Shown: positions 1 to 8,860 of the stretch, in pieces
How positions within the stretch are numbered: position 1 is the first letter of the stretch
How the letters are laid out: the number at the start of each line of letters is the position of its first letter
From: Geodermatophilus sabuli
GTDB taxonomy: Bacteria; Actinomycetota; Actinomycetes; Mycobacteriales; Geodermatophilaceae
Direction: 5' to 3'
DNA: 64,000 nucleotides
Assembly: GCF_010686765.1 (NCBI RefSeq)
Contig: NZ_JAAGWF010000010.1
Coordinates: forward strand, 186,001 to 250,000
Translations under genes and position numbers: made by a program
The notes under the pieces: model-generated
What the model was told of the DNA's origin: nothing
The model's input: the letters and a program-made list of their open reading frames with translations, nothing else
The model's database searches: none

Positions 1-1
1 C

Positions 2-976
2 GAGCGCACCGACCTCCACACCCACGAGCCGGTCCGGGGCGACGCGCCGGTCGGCCAGGAGGAGGTGCGGGACTGGGCCCAGGGCCTCGACATCCCGATC
101 GGCGGCGAGACGGTCCTGTTCGTCGACTGCGAGGCGGCGTTCTACCGGACGTCGGTGCCGCGTGCGGTGGCCCAGATGCTGCAGCTGGCCGGCTACGAGT
201 TCGGCCTGATGGGCGAGCAGTGGTGCTGCGGCGGCCCAGCCGCCGAGATGGGCTACGCCGAGCAGGCCCAGCGCTTCGCCCGCCACAACCTGGACGACTG
301 GCGGAAGACCGGCACCAAGCGACTGCTGGTGCTCGACCCGCACGACTACATCAGCTTCACCGAGGACTACCCGAAGTACTTCGGCGAGGAGTTCGACATC
401 GAGGTCGTGCTGGTCATCGAGGTGCTGGCCCAGCTGCTCCGGGAGGGCCGGTTGACCCCGTCGGTGGGAGTGGACCGCGCGATCACCTACCACGACCCGT
501 GCCGGCTGAACAAGCGCAAGGGCATCTGGGCGGAGCCACGCGAGCTGCTCCGGGCCATCCCCGGCCTGCGGTTCGAGGACGTCGACCGGGTCACCCAGTG
601 GTCCTACTGCTCCGGCGGTGGCGGCGGGCTGCCGGTCGAGAAGCCGGAGCTCACCGCCAAGATCAGCGCCCTGCGACTGGAGCGGGCCGCGGAACTCGAC
701 GTCGACACGCTGGTCAGCGCCTGCCCGTGGTCGGAGCGCCCGCTGTCGGAGGCCGGCGACGCGGAGGACATCGACGTCGTCGACCTGCACGAACTGTTCG
801 CGCAGTCGCTGGGGATCACCGTGGGCGGGTCCCGCGGCGACGTCGGCGACCGCCGGCTGGCGCAGGAGCGGACCGGCGTCCCCGGCCGCGCCCGGCGGAC
901 CCGCGGCGGTGGCGGTGGCTGCGGGGGCGGCGGCTGCGGCAACGGCTCCGGTGGCTGCGGGTGCGGAGGCCACTGA
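2..976 (+). CDS. (Fe-S)-binding CCG-domain oxidoreductase subunit, 5'-truncated by window edge
   Basis: The frame is open from the first bases of the window, so this is the C-terminal part of a longer protein; the GTG at 65 is probably internal. Two CCG-type cysteine modules, as in HdrD/GlcF/LutA proteins, are visible: WCCGG (221-235) and HDPCR (491-505), then a YCSGGGGG stretch (about 604) and ACPW (719-730). Such subunits ligate a 4Fe-4S cluster and pass electrons from a flavoprotein. The next gene, 2 bp downstream, is a GlcD-like FAD oxidase, so the two probably form one membrane-associated dehydrogenase. Odd: the last 25 or so residues are a Gly/Cys tail with four cysteines and a terminal His. 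The substrate cannot be read from sequence. Confidence 0.85.
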   Translation, partial: ERTDLHTHEPVRGDAPVGQEEVRDWAQGLDIPIGGETVLFVDCEAAFYRTSVPRAVAQMLQLAGYEFGLMGEQWCCGGPAAEMGYAEQAQRFARHNLDDWRKTGTKRLLVLDPHDYISFTEDYPKYFGEEFDIEVVLVIEVLAQLLREGRLTPSVGVDRAITYHDPCRLNKRKGIWAEPRELLRAIPGLRFEDVDRVTQWSYCSGGGGGLPVEKPELTAKISALRLERAAELDVDTLVSACPWSERPLSEAGDAEDIDVVDLHELFAQSLGITVGGSRGDVGDRRLAQERTGVPGRARRTRGGGGGCGGGGCGNGSGGCGCGGH

Positions 977-978
977 CC

Positions 979-2532
979 ATGACGATGACCGAACCGGCGC
1001 CCTTCACCCGGGAGCCGCTGGACGACGCCGCCCTCACCACGCTGGTGACGGCGCTGCGGCCGGTGCTGGCCGACGACCAGATCCTGCTGGGCAAGGCCGA
1101 CCGCTACAACCGGGCCCGGGTGCCGGCGCCCTTCCCCGTGCACCGGTGGTCGGAGCGGGTGCCCGACGTGGTGGTCATGCCCACCTCCACCGAGCAGGTG
1201 GCCGCGGTCGTGCGGATCGCCAACGACCTGCGGATCCCCGTCGTCCCCCGCGACGGCGGCACCGGGCTCACCGACGGTGCGGTCCCCCACCGCCGCGGCA
1301 TCGTCGTCGACGTCAAGAAGATGAACCAGGTCCACGAGCTGGACCTGGTCAACCGCACCGTCACGGTCGGCACCGGCATCAACATGCTCAAGCTCAACGA
1401 GCGGCTGGCGCAGCACGGGCTGTTCTACCCGGACGACCCGGCGTCCTACCCGTGCTCGCTGGTCGGCGGGCGGATCGGGACCAGCGGCTGGTCCCTCATC
1501 GGCTCCCGGTACGGGCACACCCGCGACCTGGTGCTGAGCTTCGACCACGTGCTGCCCACCGGCGACGTCCTGCACGTCGGCGACGGCATCGGCCACAAGA
1601 TCAGCAAGTCCTCCAGCGGCTACCAGCTCAAGCACCTGTTCATGGGTCACCAGGGCACGCTGGGCATCGCGACCAGGGCGACGCTCAAGCTGTTCCCCAA
1701 GCCGGAGGCCGAGCTCTCCCCGTTCTGGGCGTTCGACTCCTACGACGCGGCGCACGCCTGCACCGGCGCGCTGGCGCGGGCGGGGGTGGCCACGTTCGCC
1801 GGCGCGGTCCTGTTCGACGAGCACAAGGTCGCCTACCTGCGCCGGGACGACGAGGCCTACATCCCGCAGCCGGCCGACGTCCGCGCGCTGGTCTGCGCGG
1901 TCATGTACGGCTACGAGGACGAGGTGCGGGCCGGCGGCAAGCGGCTCTTCCGGATCGCCAAGGAGCACGGCGCCCGCTACCTCGGCGACGAGATCTCCGA
2001 GGGCGACTGGGCGGCCCGGCACGACCGGTACGCCACCCCCCTGCACGGGCGCACCAAGGAGGGCCAGGTCATCCCGATGTCCTGGCACTGCGAGGACGCC
2101 GCGGTCAACTTCTCCGCCGTCCCCGCCGTCAGCCGGGCCTGGCACGAGATCCTGGCCGACCTCCGCCGCAGGACCGACGTCTTCGACGACTGGGGCATGT
2201 TCGCCTACACCTCGGCCGCCACCGGCGTCGACTACCTGACCGAGATCGACGTCGGCATCTGGGAGCAGCGGCTCGACGACGCCGCCTGGGACGCCTGGGT
2301 GCAGGCCAAGCGGGACATCGCCGCGGTGGCGCTGGCGCACGGCGGCTCGATGAGCGCCTGCCACGGCTCCTGCCGCGAGGGCGAGGTCGACCTCGTGCCC
2401 CAGGAGCTGGGCCGTGGCTTCGACGTGATGCTCGACGTCAAGCGGGCCCTGGACCCGAACAACGTCATGAACCCGGGCAAGTACCTGCTCGACCGCGCCT
2501 ACGGGAGGGACACGACCGATGAGGGACGTTGA
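979..2532 (+). CDS. FAD-binding oxidase, GlcD/vanillyl-alcohol-oxidase type
   Basis: 517-residue flavoprotein starting at ATG 979, two bases after the Fe-S subunit stop. The N-terminal half is a PCMH-type FAD-binding domain (VVVMPTSTEQVAAVVRIAND, then PRDGGTGLTDGA and SLVGGRIGTSGWS), and the C-terminal half is a FAD-linked oxidase C domain ending in the family-typical ALDPNNVMNPGKY. Enzymes of this fold oxidise 2-hydroxy acids or aromatic alcohols. Pairing with a CCG Fe-S protein suggests a glycolate/lactate-type dehydrogenase feeding electrons to the respiratory chain. The exact substrate is unknown. The stop overlaps the next gene by 14 bp, indicating translational coupling. Confidence 0.88.
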   Translation: MTMTEPAPFTREPLDDAALTTLVTALRPVLADDQILLGKADRYNRARVPAPFPVHRWSERVPDVVVMPTSTEQVAAVVRIANDLRIPVVPRDGGTGLTDGAVPHRRGIVVDVKKMNQVHELDLVNRTVTVGTGINMLKLNERLAQHGLFYPDDPASYPCSLVGGRIGTSGWSLIGSRYGHTRDLVLSFDHVLPTGDVLHVGDGIGHKISKSSSGYQLKHLFMGHQGTLGIATRATLKLFPKPEAELSPFWAFDSYDAAHACTGALARAGVATFAGAVLFDEHKVAYLRRDDEAYIPQPADVRALVCAVMYGYEDEVRAGGKRLFRIAKEHGARYLGDEISEGDWAARHDRYATPLHGRTKEGQVIPMSWHCEDAAVNFSAVPAVSRAWHEILADLRRRTDVFDDWGMFAYTSAATGVDYLTEIDVGIWEQRLDDAAWDAWVQAKRDIAAVALAHGGSMSACHGSCREGEVDLVPQELGRGFDVMLDVKRALDPNNVMNPGKYLLDRAYGRDTTDEGR

Positions 2533-2848
2533 CGACGGTCCTGACGGCGACCCGGGGCCGGCCGCGACGGCGCCGTACCGCTTCGCCGAGCAGCACACCC
2601 CGCCGCCGGCGGTCCGGGTGAGCGAGGTGGCGCAGACCACCTTCGAGCACGTCTACGAGGTCGACCCGCGGCTCATGGAGGAGCACGTCCTCCAGCAGGT
2701 GTTCCCCAACTGGGACACGCTGCGGATCATGCGCAGCCGGCACGACCACCTGTCCTGGATGCACCAGCACTTCGCCGAGAAGGTGGTCACCGGCTCGGAG
2801 ATCCTGGCCGAGGTGGAGCGGGAGGCCTCGACCCCGCCGCCCCCGTGA
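2519..2848 (+). CDS. hypothetical protein coupled to FAD oxidase
   Basis: 109-residue soluble protein that I do not recognise. ATG at 2519 lies inside the last 14 bp of the FAD oxidase gene. The N-terminus is acidic and Pro-rich and likely disordered. Residues about 35-100 look folded and helical, with several His, Trp and Met residues (for example LRIMRSRHDHLSWMHQHF). It has no signal peptide or membrane segment and ends in a Pro run. A strong hairpin follows the gene, so it is the last gene of the Fe-S/FAD oxidase operon. A role as an accessory or assembly protein for that complex is inference from position only. Confidence 0.65.
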   Translation: MRDVDDGPDGDPGPAATAPYRFAEQHTPPPAVRVSEVAQTTFEHVYEVDPRLMEEHVLQQVFPNWDTLRIMRSRHDHLSWMHQHFAEKVVTGSEILAEVEREASTPPPP

Positions 2849-2874
2849 GACCGCCCCGCAGGACCGACCGACCG

Positions 2875-2910
2875 CCCGGCCGGGAGCCGCCTCAGGCGCT
2901 CCCGGCCGGG
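2875..2910 (+). terminator. strong hairpin terminator after Fe-S/FAD oxidase operon
   Basis: 13-bp perfect GC-rich stem (2875-2887 with 2898-2910) with a short inner GCCT/AGGC pairing in the loop, 26 bp after the stop at 2848. There is no T-tract, as is common in high-GC actinobacteria. Confidence 0.7.
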
Positions 2911-2969
2911 GCACGTCCCCGACCAGACCCCCGTGCGGAGCGCACGGACCCCGGACGAGAGGGATCTCC

Positions 2970-4415
2970 ATGAGCGAGGAGCTCGAGTTGCGCAACGTGG
3001 TCGGCGGCGAGCACGTCGACACCGCCGACGGCCACCGCACGGACCTGGTCGACCCCAGCACCGGCGAGGTGTTCGCCTCCGCACCCGTCTCCGGGGCCGA
3101 GGACGTCGACCGGGCCTACCGCGCGGCCGCCACCGCGTTCGAGGGCTGGCGGGACACCACGCCGTCCGAGCGGCAGCGGGCGCTGCTGCGGCTGGCCGAC
3201 CTGGTCGAGGAGCACGCCGAGGAGCTCGTCGCCCTGGAGAGCCGCAACACCGGCAAGCCGATCGGGCTGACCGCCAGCGAGGAGATCCCGCCGATGGTCG
3301 ACCAGATCCGCTTCTTCGCCGGGGCCGCCCGCACCCTCGAGGGCAAGGCCGCCGCGGAGTACATGGCCGGGCACACCTCGTTCGTCCGGCGGGAGCCGAT
3401 CGGGGTGGTCGGCCAGGTCACGCCGTGGAACTACCCGATGATGATGGCGGTCTGGAAGATCGCGCCGGCCATCGCGGCGGGCAACACCGTCGTCCTCAAG
3501 CCGAGCGACACCACGCCGGTGACCACGCTGCGGCTGGCCGAGCTGGCCGCCGAGGTCATGCCGCCCGGCGTCCTCAACGTCGTCTGCGGCGACCGCGACA
3601 CCGGCCGGGCCCTGGTGGAGCACCGCACCCCGCAGCTCGTGGCCATCACCGGGTCGGTCCGGGCCGGCATGGAGGTCGCCGGCGCCGCGGCGCGCGACGT
3701 CAAGCGGGTGCACCTCGAGCTGGGCGGCAAGGCGCCGGTCGTCGTCTTCGACGACGCCGACCTCGAGGCCGCCGCCGAGGCGATCGCCGTCGCCGGGTAC
3801 TTCAACGCCGGGCAGGACTGCACCGCCGCCTCCCGCGTACTGGCCGCCCCTGGCATCCACGACGACTTCGTCGCCGCCCTCACCGAGCAGGCCCGCAGCA
3901 CCGCGACCACCTACGCCAAGGGCGCCGAGGACGAGGACGCCCTGGTGCCGCCGGTGAACAACGCCGACCAGCTGGCCCACGTCACCGGCTTCCTCGACCG
4001 CGCCCCCGCGCACGCCGAGGTGACCACGGGTGGCCACCGCCAGGGGGACCGCGGGTTCTTCGTCGAGCCGACCGTCGTGGCCGGCCTCCGGCAGGACGAC
4101 GAGATGGTGCAGCGGGAGATCTTCGGCCCGGTCATCACCGTGCAGCGGTTCAGCGACGAGGACGAGGCGGTGCGCTGGGCCAACGGCGTCGAGCTGGGCC
4201 TGGCCTCCAGCGTCTGGACGAAGGACTTCGGCCGGGCGATGCGGATGAGCAAGCGGCTGGACTTCGGGTGCGTGTGGATCAACACGCACATCCCGCTGGT
4301 CGCCGAGATGCCGCACGGGGGCTTCAAGCACTCCGGCTACGGCAAGGACCTCTCCCTCTACGGCCTGGAGGACTACACCCGCATCAAGCACGTGATGGCC
4401 AACATCGAGTCCTGA
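2970..4415 (+). CDS. aldehyde dehydrogenase, gamma-aminobutyraldehyde/betaine-aldehyde type
   Basis: 481 residues, normal length for the NAD(P)-dependent ALDH superfamily. Visible motifs are TPWNYP (151-156), the cofactor-binding Lys in LKPSD (176-180), ITGSV (226-230), the general-base Glu in ELGGK (E250) and the catalytic Cys in GQDCTAAS (C284). Overall the sequence resembles PatD/YdcW-like aminobutyraldehyde dehydrogenases, which oxidise 4-aminobutanal to GABA in putrescine degradation. ALDH subfamilies are hard to separate by eye, so the substrate is tentative. ATG at 2970 is preceded by GAGAGGGA. A terminator separates it from the upstream operon, and it is convergent with the next gene. 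Confidence 0.88.
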   Translation: MSEELELRNVVGGEHVDTADGHRTDLVDPSTGEVFASAPVSGAEDVDRAYRAAATAFEGWRDTTPSERQRALLRLADLVEEHAEELVALESRNTGKPIGLTASEEIPPMVDQIRFFAGAARTLEGKAAAEYMAGHTSFVRREPIGVVGQVTPWNYPMMMAVWKIAPAIAAGNTVVLKPSDTTPVTTLRLAELAAEVMPPGVLNVVCGDRDTGRALVEHRTPQLVAITGSVRAGMEVAGAAARDVKRVHLELGGKAPVVVFDDADLEAAAEAIAVAGYFNAGQDCTAASRVLAAPGIHDDFVAALTEQARSTATTYAKGAEDEDALVPPVNNADQLAHVTGFLDRAPAHAEVTTGGHRQGDRGFFVEPTVVAGLRQDDEMVQREIFGPVITVQRFSDEDEAVRWANGVELGLASSVWTKDFGRAMRMSKRLDFGCVWINTHIPLVAEMPHGGFKHSGYGKDLSLYGLEDYTRIKHVMANIES

Positions 4416-4447
4416 GCCCCCGGTCCGGCTTCGATGGCCGGCCGCTC

Positions 4448-5335
4448 TCAGCCGGTGGCGTCGGCCGGCTGGGAGCGTCGGCCGGCCAGGAGCACGGACA
4501 CGAAGGCGGCGACCACCACCGCCGCCACCCACGGCGCCAGGTGCCGGACCAGCGGCGAGGCGGACAGCCAGAGCACCTGCCAGGCGCCGGACAGCGCGTC
4601 GCCGAGGCCCCGGGGCAGCCCCGCCCCGGGTCGCAGCGACGGCTCGAGGTAGCCGACCGCCGTCAGCACCGGCCCGACGGACCAGGCGACCAGCACGACC
4701 AGCGGCCACCACCCCAGCCGGGCAGCCGGCCGCACGCCGACGGCCACCAGCGCACCGGCCAGCGCGGCCGCCTGCACCCACGCCAGCGCCGTCCCGCCGA
4801 ACCCCCCGGACAGCAGGGCCGAGGGCAGGAGGGAGGACAGCCAGCCGGGCAGGACGCCGGCGAGCAGGCCGAGCGCGACCCCGGCGCCGGGACGCCCGGC
4901 CAGCGCCAGCGAGCCGGCCGCCCAGGCCAGCGCGGTCGTCGCGACGGCCACCGCGCACAACCCGACGAGCACGCGGCTGTCGGCGTCGAACCCCGAGCCG
5001 CGGCCCGCCGCCGCCACTGACTGGCCCAGGGTGGCCAGCAGCGCCAGGCCCGTCCCGGCCCCGGTGGCGAGCAGCGCCCGCGCGCGCCGGCCGGACCGGC
5101 CGAGCAGTCCCGTCAGCCCGCCGAGGACGCCGCCGACCGCGGCGCCCAGCACCAGCAGGGTCAGGGACCCGGCCCGCAGGGGCAGCGCCAGAGGCGCAGC
5201 CCGGCCGGCGCCCTCCAGCAGCCACGGCAGGAAGCCGCACACCCAGAAGACCAGCGCCGAGACCGGCACCAGTGCCCACGACGGCAGCCGGGGAACGGTC
5301 CGGGGTGGTGCGGTCGCCGCGGTCGAGTCGAGCAC
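4448..5335 (-). CDS. polytopic integral membrane protein, unknown function
   Basis: About 295 residues, Ala/Leu/Gly/Val-rich, with roughly seven or eight hydrophobic segments separated by short Arg-containing loops; no family motif that I recognise. I chose GTG 5335, which has an AGGA eight bases upstream and lies just outside the preceding aminotransferase gene (stop at 5346). A further in-frame GTG at 5365 would overlap that gene. The 3' end converges on the aldehyde dehydrogenase with 32 bp between them. Function cannot be inferred. Confidence 0.7.
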   Translation of the reverse strand: MLDSTAATAPPRTVPRLPSWALVPVSALVFWVCGFLPWLLEGAGRAAPLALPLRAGSLTLLVLGAAVGGVLGGLTGLLGRSGRRARALLATGAGTGLALLATLGQSVAAAGRGSGFDADSRVLVGLCAVAVATTALAWAAGSLALAGRPGAGVALGLLAGVLPGWLSSLLPSALLSGGFGGTALAWVQAAALAGALVAVGVRPAARLGWWPLVVLVAWSVGPVLTAVGYLEPSLRPGAGLPRGLGDALSGAWQVLWLSASPLVRHLAPWVAAVVVAAFVSVLLAGRRSQPADATG

Positions 5336-5345
5336 GGCGACAGTC

Positions 5346-6437
5346 CTACCGCCCCAGCACCTCACGGAGGGCGGCGAGGACCAGCGCCACCGTGTCCGGT
5401 CGCGCGTTGTGCCCCATCAGCCCGATCCGCCACACGCTCGCCGCGTAGGACCCGGCGCCCGCCCCGATCTCCAGGTCGTAGCGCTCGAGCAGCTCCTTGC
5501 GGACCGCCGCGGAGTCCACGCCGTCGGGCACCCGCACCGTGGTGAGCTCGGGCAGGCGGTGACCCTCCGCGGCGAACAGCTCGAGCCCGAGCTCGGCCAG
5601 TCCGGCGTGCAGCAGCCGGCCGGCCTCGGCGTGCCGGGCGTGCACCGCGTCCAGGCCCTCCTCCAGGATCCGGCCGAGCCCCGCGTGCAGGGAGACGACC
5701 ATCCCGGTCGGCGCGGTGTGGTGGTACGTCCGCCCGCCGGAGCCGGCGGCCTCCCCCGCGTACCCACCGAGCATGCCGAGGTCGAGGTACCAGCTCTGCG
5801 GCTTCTCGATCCGCCGCTCCCACGCCCGCTCGTTGATCGTGAAGGGGGCCAGCCCCGGGGCGACCCCGAGGCACTTCTGCGACCCGGAGTAGGCGAGGTC
5901 CACGCCCCACTCGTCCAGCCGGACGGGGATGCCGCCCAGCGACGTCACGCAGTCGGCCAGCAGCAGCGCGTCGCCCTTGCCGGCGGCCAGCGGTGCGAGG
6001 TCGGAGAGGACCCCGGTCGAGGTCTCGGCGTGCACCGCGGCGATCAGCTTGGGGGCGGGATGCGCGGCCAGCACCCGCTCCGCGTCGACCGGCTGCCCCC
6101 ACTCGTGCTCGACGGCGACCACCTCGGCGCCGCAGCGGGAGGCGACGTCGACCATGCGCTGCCCGAACAGGCCGTTGACCGCGACGACGACCGCGTCGCC
6201 CGGGCCGACGGTGTTGACGAAGGCCGCCTCCATGCCCGCCGAGCCGGTGGCCGACAGCGGCAGGGTGCGCCGGTTCGCCGTCCCGAAGACCTGGCGCAGC
6301 CGGTCGGACGTCTCGTCGAGGATGCCCAGGAACACCGGGTCGAGGTGGCCCAGCAGCGGCTGGACGAGGGCGACCGTCGCCTCGGGATAAGGGTTGGAGG
6401 GGCCGGGTCCGAGCAGGGTGCGGGCGCGCAGCGGCAT
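5346..6437 (-). CDS. class V PLP aminotransferase, alanine-glyoxylate/serine-glyoxylate type
   Basis: 363 residues from ATG 6437, which begins directly with the family N-terminus LLGPGPSNPYPEA. The PLP lysine is in SGSQKCL (K188) and the ring-contacting Asp in ADCVTS (D162). The C-terminal RIGLMGHNA segment is characteristic of alanine-glyoxylate/serine-glyoxylate/2-aminoethylphosphonate aminotransferases. The predicted reaction is amino transfer to glyoxylate, giving glycine. The neighbouring FAD oxidase and aldehyde dehydrogenase could supply glyoxylate or aldehydes, but that link is only suggestive. Longer in-frame starts up to 6533 exist but add non-homologous Arg-rich residues. Confidence 0.87.
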   Translation of the reverse strand: MPLRARTLLGPGPSNPYPEATVALVQPLLGHLDPVFLGILDETSDRLRQVFGTANRRTLPLSATGSAGMEAAFVNTVGPGDAVVVAVNGLFGQRMVDVASRCGAEVVAVEHEWGQPVDAERVLAAHPAPKLIAAVHAETSTGVLSDLAPLAAGKGDALLLADCVTSLGGIPVRLDEWGVDLAYSGSQKCLGVAPGLAPFTINERAWERRIEKPQSWYLDLGMLGGYAGEAAGSGGRTYHHTAPTGMVVSLHAGLGRILEEGLDAVHARHAEAGRLLHAGLAELGLELFAAEGHRLPELTTVRVPDGVDSAAVRKELLERYDLEIGAGAGSYAASVWRIGLMGHNARPDTVALVLAALREVLGR

Positions 6438-6550
6438 GTCCAGCAAACTACCGGCGTGACCCCCGACCAGCCGGGCGACCTCGACCGCGCGGCGACGGAG
6501 GCGATGTGCCGGCAGGGTTCTCGTCGGAGGCACCTGCCAGCCTGCGCGGC

Positions 6551-7033
6551 ATGAGGACTCCAGGCGCCGACGGGTTCGACCTCGTCTTCGGCCGGTGGCA
6601 GGTGCACGACCGCCAGCTGCGCGACGACACCGACCCCGTCTGCGAGGAGTGGGTCGAGTTCGACGCCACCAGCGAGGCGTTCCCGGTGCTGCACGGCCTG
6701 GGCCACGTCGACCGGATCACCGTGCCGGACCCGCCGGAGGGGCCGGCCTTCGAGGGCATGACCCTGCGGCCGTTCGACCCGTCGACCAGCACCTGGAGCA
6801 TCCACTGGAGTTCCACCCGCACGCCCGGCCGGCTCGACCCACCGGTGGTGGGCCGGTTCACCGACCGGCTCGGCGTCTTCGAGGGCGAGGACGTGCTGGC
6901 CGGCCGGCCGGTGCGGCTGCGCTTCGAGTGGCGCGTCGACGCCGACCGGCCCAGCTGGCACCAGTCCTTCTCCTGGGACGGCGGCGGGACCTGGAGGGAG
7001 AACTGGACGATGACCCTCAGCCGTGCCGGGTGA
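6551..7033 (+). CDS. conserved hypothetical protein (DUF1579-like)
   Basis: 160 residues, rich in Trp and acidic residues, no signal peptide. The pattern of a beta-rich protein with repeated WxxxW/F segments (FDLVFGRWQVHDRQL, STWSIHWSS, WENWTMTL-like end) resembles small DUF1579-type proteins of unknown function. ATG 6551 is preferred because upstream residues from the GTG at 6506 look non-coding. It is divergent from the aminotransferase and converges on aspS, whose stop is 3 bp away. Confidence 0.65.
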   Translation: MRTPGADGFDLVFGRWQVHDRQLRDDTDPVCEEWVEFDATSEAFPVLHGLGHVDRITVPDPPEGPAFEGMTLRPFDPSTSTWSIHWSSTRTPGRLDPPVVGRFTDRLGVFEGEDVLAGRPVRLRFEWRVDADRPSWHQSFSWDGGGTWRENWTMTLSRAG

Positions 7034-7036
7034 GCC

Positions 7037-8818
7037 TCAGCGCGTCGGGTCGGTCGGCCCCGGGGCGCCGGGCTCCCCGGGCAGGGCCGGCTCCTCGGGC
7101 TTCGCGTCGATGCCGGCTTCCTTCCGCTGCGCCTCGGTGATCGGCGTCGGCGCGCCGGTCAGCGGGTCGAACCCGGCGCCGGTCTTGGGGAAGGCGATGA
7201 CCTCGCGGATGGAGTCGACGCCCGAGAGCAGCGCGGACAGGCGGTCCCAGCCGAGCGCGGCGCCGGCGTGCGGCGGCGGCCCGTAGGCGAAGGCCTCGAG
7301 GAAGAAGCCGAACCGCTCGCGGGCCTCCTCACGGGACATCCCGAGGGTCTCGAACACCCGCTCCTGCAGCTCGGCGTCGTGGATGCGCACCGAGCCGCTC
7401 ATCACCTCGTTGCCGTTGACCACCATGTCGTAGGCGTCCGACAGCGCGGCGCCCTTGTCCTCGGCGAACCGGTCGCGCCACTCCGGGGTGGGCGAGGTGA
7501 ACGGGTGGTGCATGAAGGTCCAGTCGCCGGTCTCGGTCTCGGTCTCCTCGAACATCGGGAAGTCGACGACGAAGAGGAACGACCAGGAGCCGGGCTCGAT
7601 CAGCTCCAGCCGCCTGGCGATCTCGTTGCGCGCGGCCCCCAGCAGTTCCTGCGAGGTGCGCCGGGCGCCGGCGGCGAAGAAGACGCAGTCCCCCGGCTGG
7701 GCGCCGACGGCAGCCACCAGGCCGGCGCGCTCGGCGTCGGAGATGTTCTTGGCGACCGGCCCACCGAGGGTGCCGTCCTCGGCGATGGTCACGTAGGCCA
7801 GCCCGCGGGCGCCCCGCGACTTCGCCCAGTCCTGCCACGCGTCGAACGCCCGCCGCGGCTGGGAGCCGCCGCCGGGCATGACCACGGCGCCGACGTAGGG
7901 CGCCTGGAAGACGCGGAACGGCGTGTCCGCGAAGTAGGAGGTGAGCTCGGTCAGCTCGACGCCGAAGCGGAGGTCGGGCTTGTCGGAGCCGAACCGGTCC
8001 ATCGCCTCCCGGTAGGTCATCCGCGGGATCTCCGGGACGTCGTAGGACGCCAGCTCCCGCCACAGCGCCCGGACGACGTCCTCGGCGATGGCGAGCACGT
8101 CGTCCCGGTCGACGAAGCTCATCTCGAAGTCCAGCTGGGTGAACTCCGGCTGCCGGTCGGCGCGGAAGTCCTCGTCCCGGAAGCAGCGGGCGATCTGGTA
8201 GTAGCGCTCCAGCCCGCCGATCATGAGCAGCTGCTTGAACAGCTGCGGCGACTGCGGCAGCGCGTACCACCGGCCCGGCTGCAGCCGGACGGGGACGACG
8301 AAGTCGCGCGCCCCCTCGGGGGTCGACCGGGTCAGCGACGGGGTCTCGACCTCGACGAAGCCGTGGCCGGCCATGACGCCGCGGGCGATCCGGTTGACCT
8401 CCGAGCGCAGCCGGATGGCCCGGGCGGGGCCCTGCCGGCGCAGGTCGAGGTAGCGGAACCGGTAGCGGACGTCGTCCCCGGCAGCGGCGTCGGTCTCGAT
8501 CGGGAACGGCAGCGGGGCGGCCGAGGAGAGCACCCGCAGCTCGGCGGCGGCCACCTCGACGTCGCCGGTGGGCAGCTCCGGGTTCTCGTTGCCCTCGGGC
8601 CGGCGGCGCACCTCGCCGGTCACCAGCACGCAGAACTCGTTGCGGAGGGCGTGCGCCTCCTCCTCGCGGACGACGACCTGGACGTAGCCCGAGGCGTCGC
8701 GCAGGTCGACGAAGACGACTCCGCCGTGGTCGCGGCGGCGGGCGACCCAGCCGGCGAGGGTGACCGTGGAGCCGGCGTCCGAGGCGCGCAGCGTCCCGGC
8801 GTCGTGGGTGCGGAGCAC
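7037..8818 (-). CDS. aspS: aspartate--tRNA ligase
   Basis: 593 residues, normal for bacterial AspRS. N-terminal OB-fold anticodon-binding domain (about 1-110, [19 protein letters not shown]), class II catalytic core with motif 2 ([18 protein letters not shown]) and motif 3 ([10 protein letters not shown]), and a central GAD-type insertion (about 300-410) typical of bacterial enzymes. It charges tRNA-Asp with aspartate in the cytoplasm. GTG start at 8818 with AGG upstream. The C-terminal tail is Pro/Glu-rich. It lies in the same region as hisS, as in other actinobacteria. Confidence 0.97.
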   Translation of the reverse strand: MLRTHDAGTLRASDAGSTVTLAGWVARRRDHGGVVFVDLRDASGYVQVVVREEEAHALRNEFCVLVTGEVRRRPEGNENPELPTGDVEVAAAELRVLSSAAPLPFPIETDAAAGDDVRYRFRYLDLRRQGPARAIRLRSEVNRIARGVMAGHGFVEVETPSLTRSTPEGARDFVVPVRLQPGRWYALPQSPQLFKQLLMIGGLERYYQIARCFRDEDFRADRQPEFTQLDFEMSFVDRDDVLAIAEDVVRALWRELASYDVPEIPRMTYREAMDRFGSDKPDLRFGVELTELTSYFADTPFRVFQAPYVGAVVMPGGGSQPRRAFDAWQDWAKSRGARGLAYVTIAEDGTLGGPVAKNISDAERAGLVAAVGAQPGDCVFFAAGARRTSQELLGAARNEIARRLELIEPGSWSFLFVVDFPMFEETETETGDWTFMHHPFTSPTPEWRDRFAEDKGAALSDAYDMVVNGNEVMSGSVRIHDAELQERVFETLGMSREEARERFGFFLEAFAYGPPPHAGAALGWDRLSALLSGVDSIREVIAFPKTGAGFDPLTGAPTPITEAQRKEAGIDAKPEEPALPGEPGAPGPTDPTR

Positions 8819-8860
8819 GTCAGTGCCTTTCGGTGGGGTGGGTGGCGGGCCGGACGACGC

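Noticed and set aside
816-976. Separate Arg-rich small protein on the minus strand opposite the Cys-rich tail
   Set aside because: It is the reverse complement of Gly/Cys codons. The plus-strand frame continues from the CCG domain without interruption.
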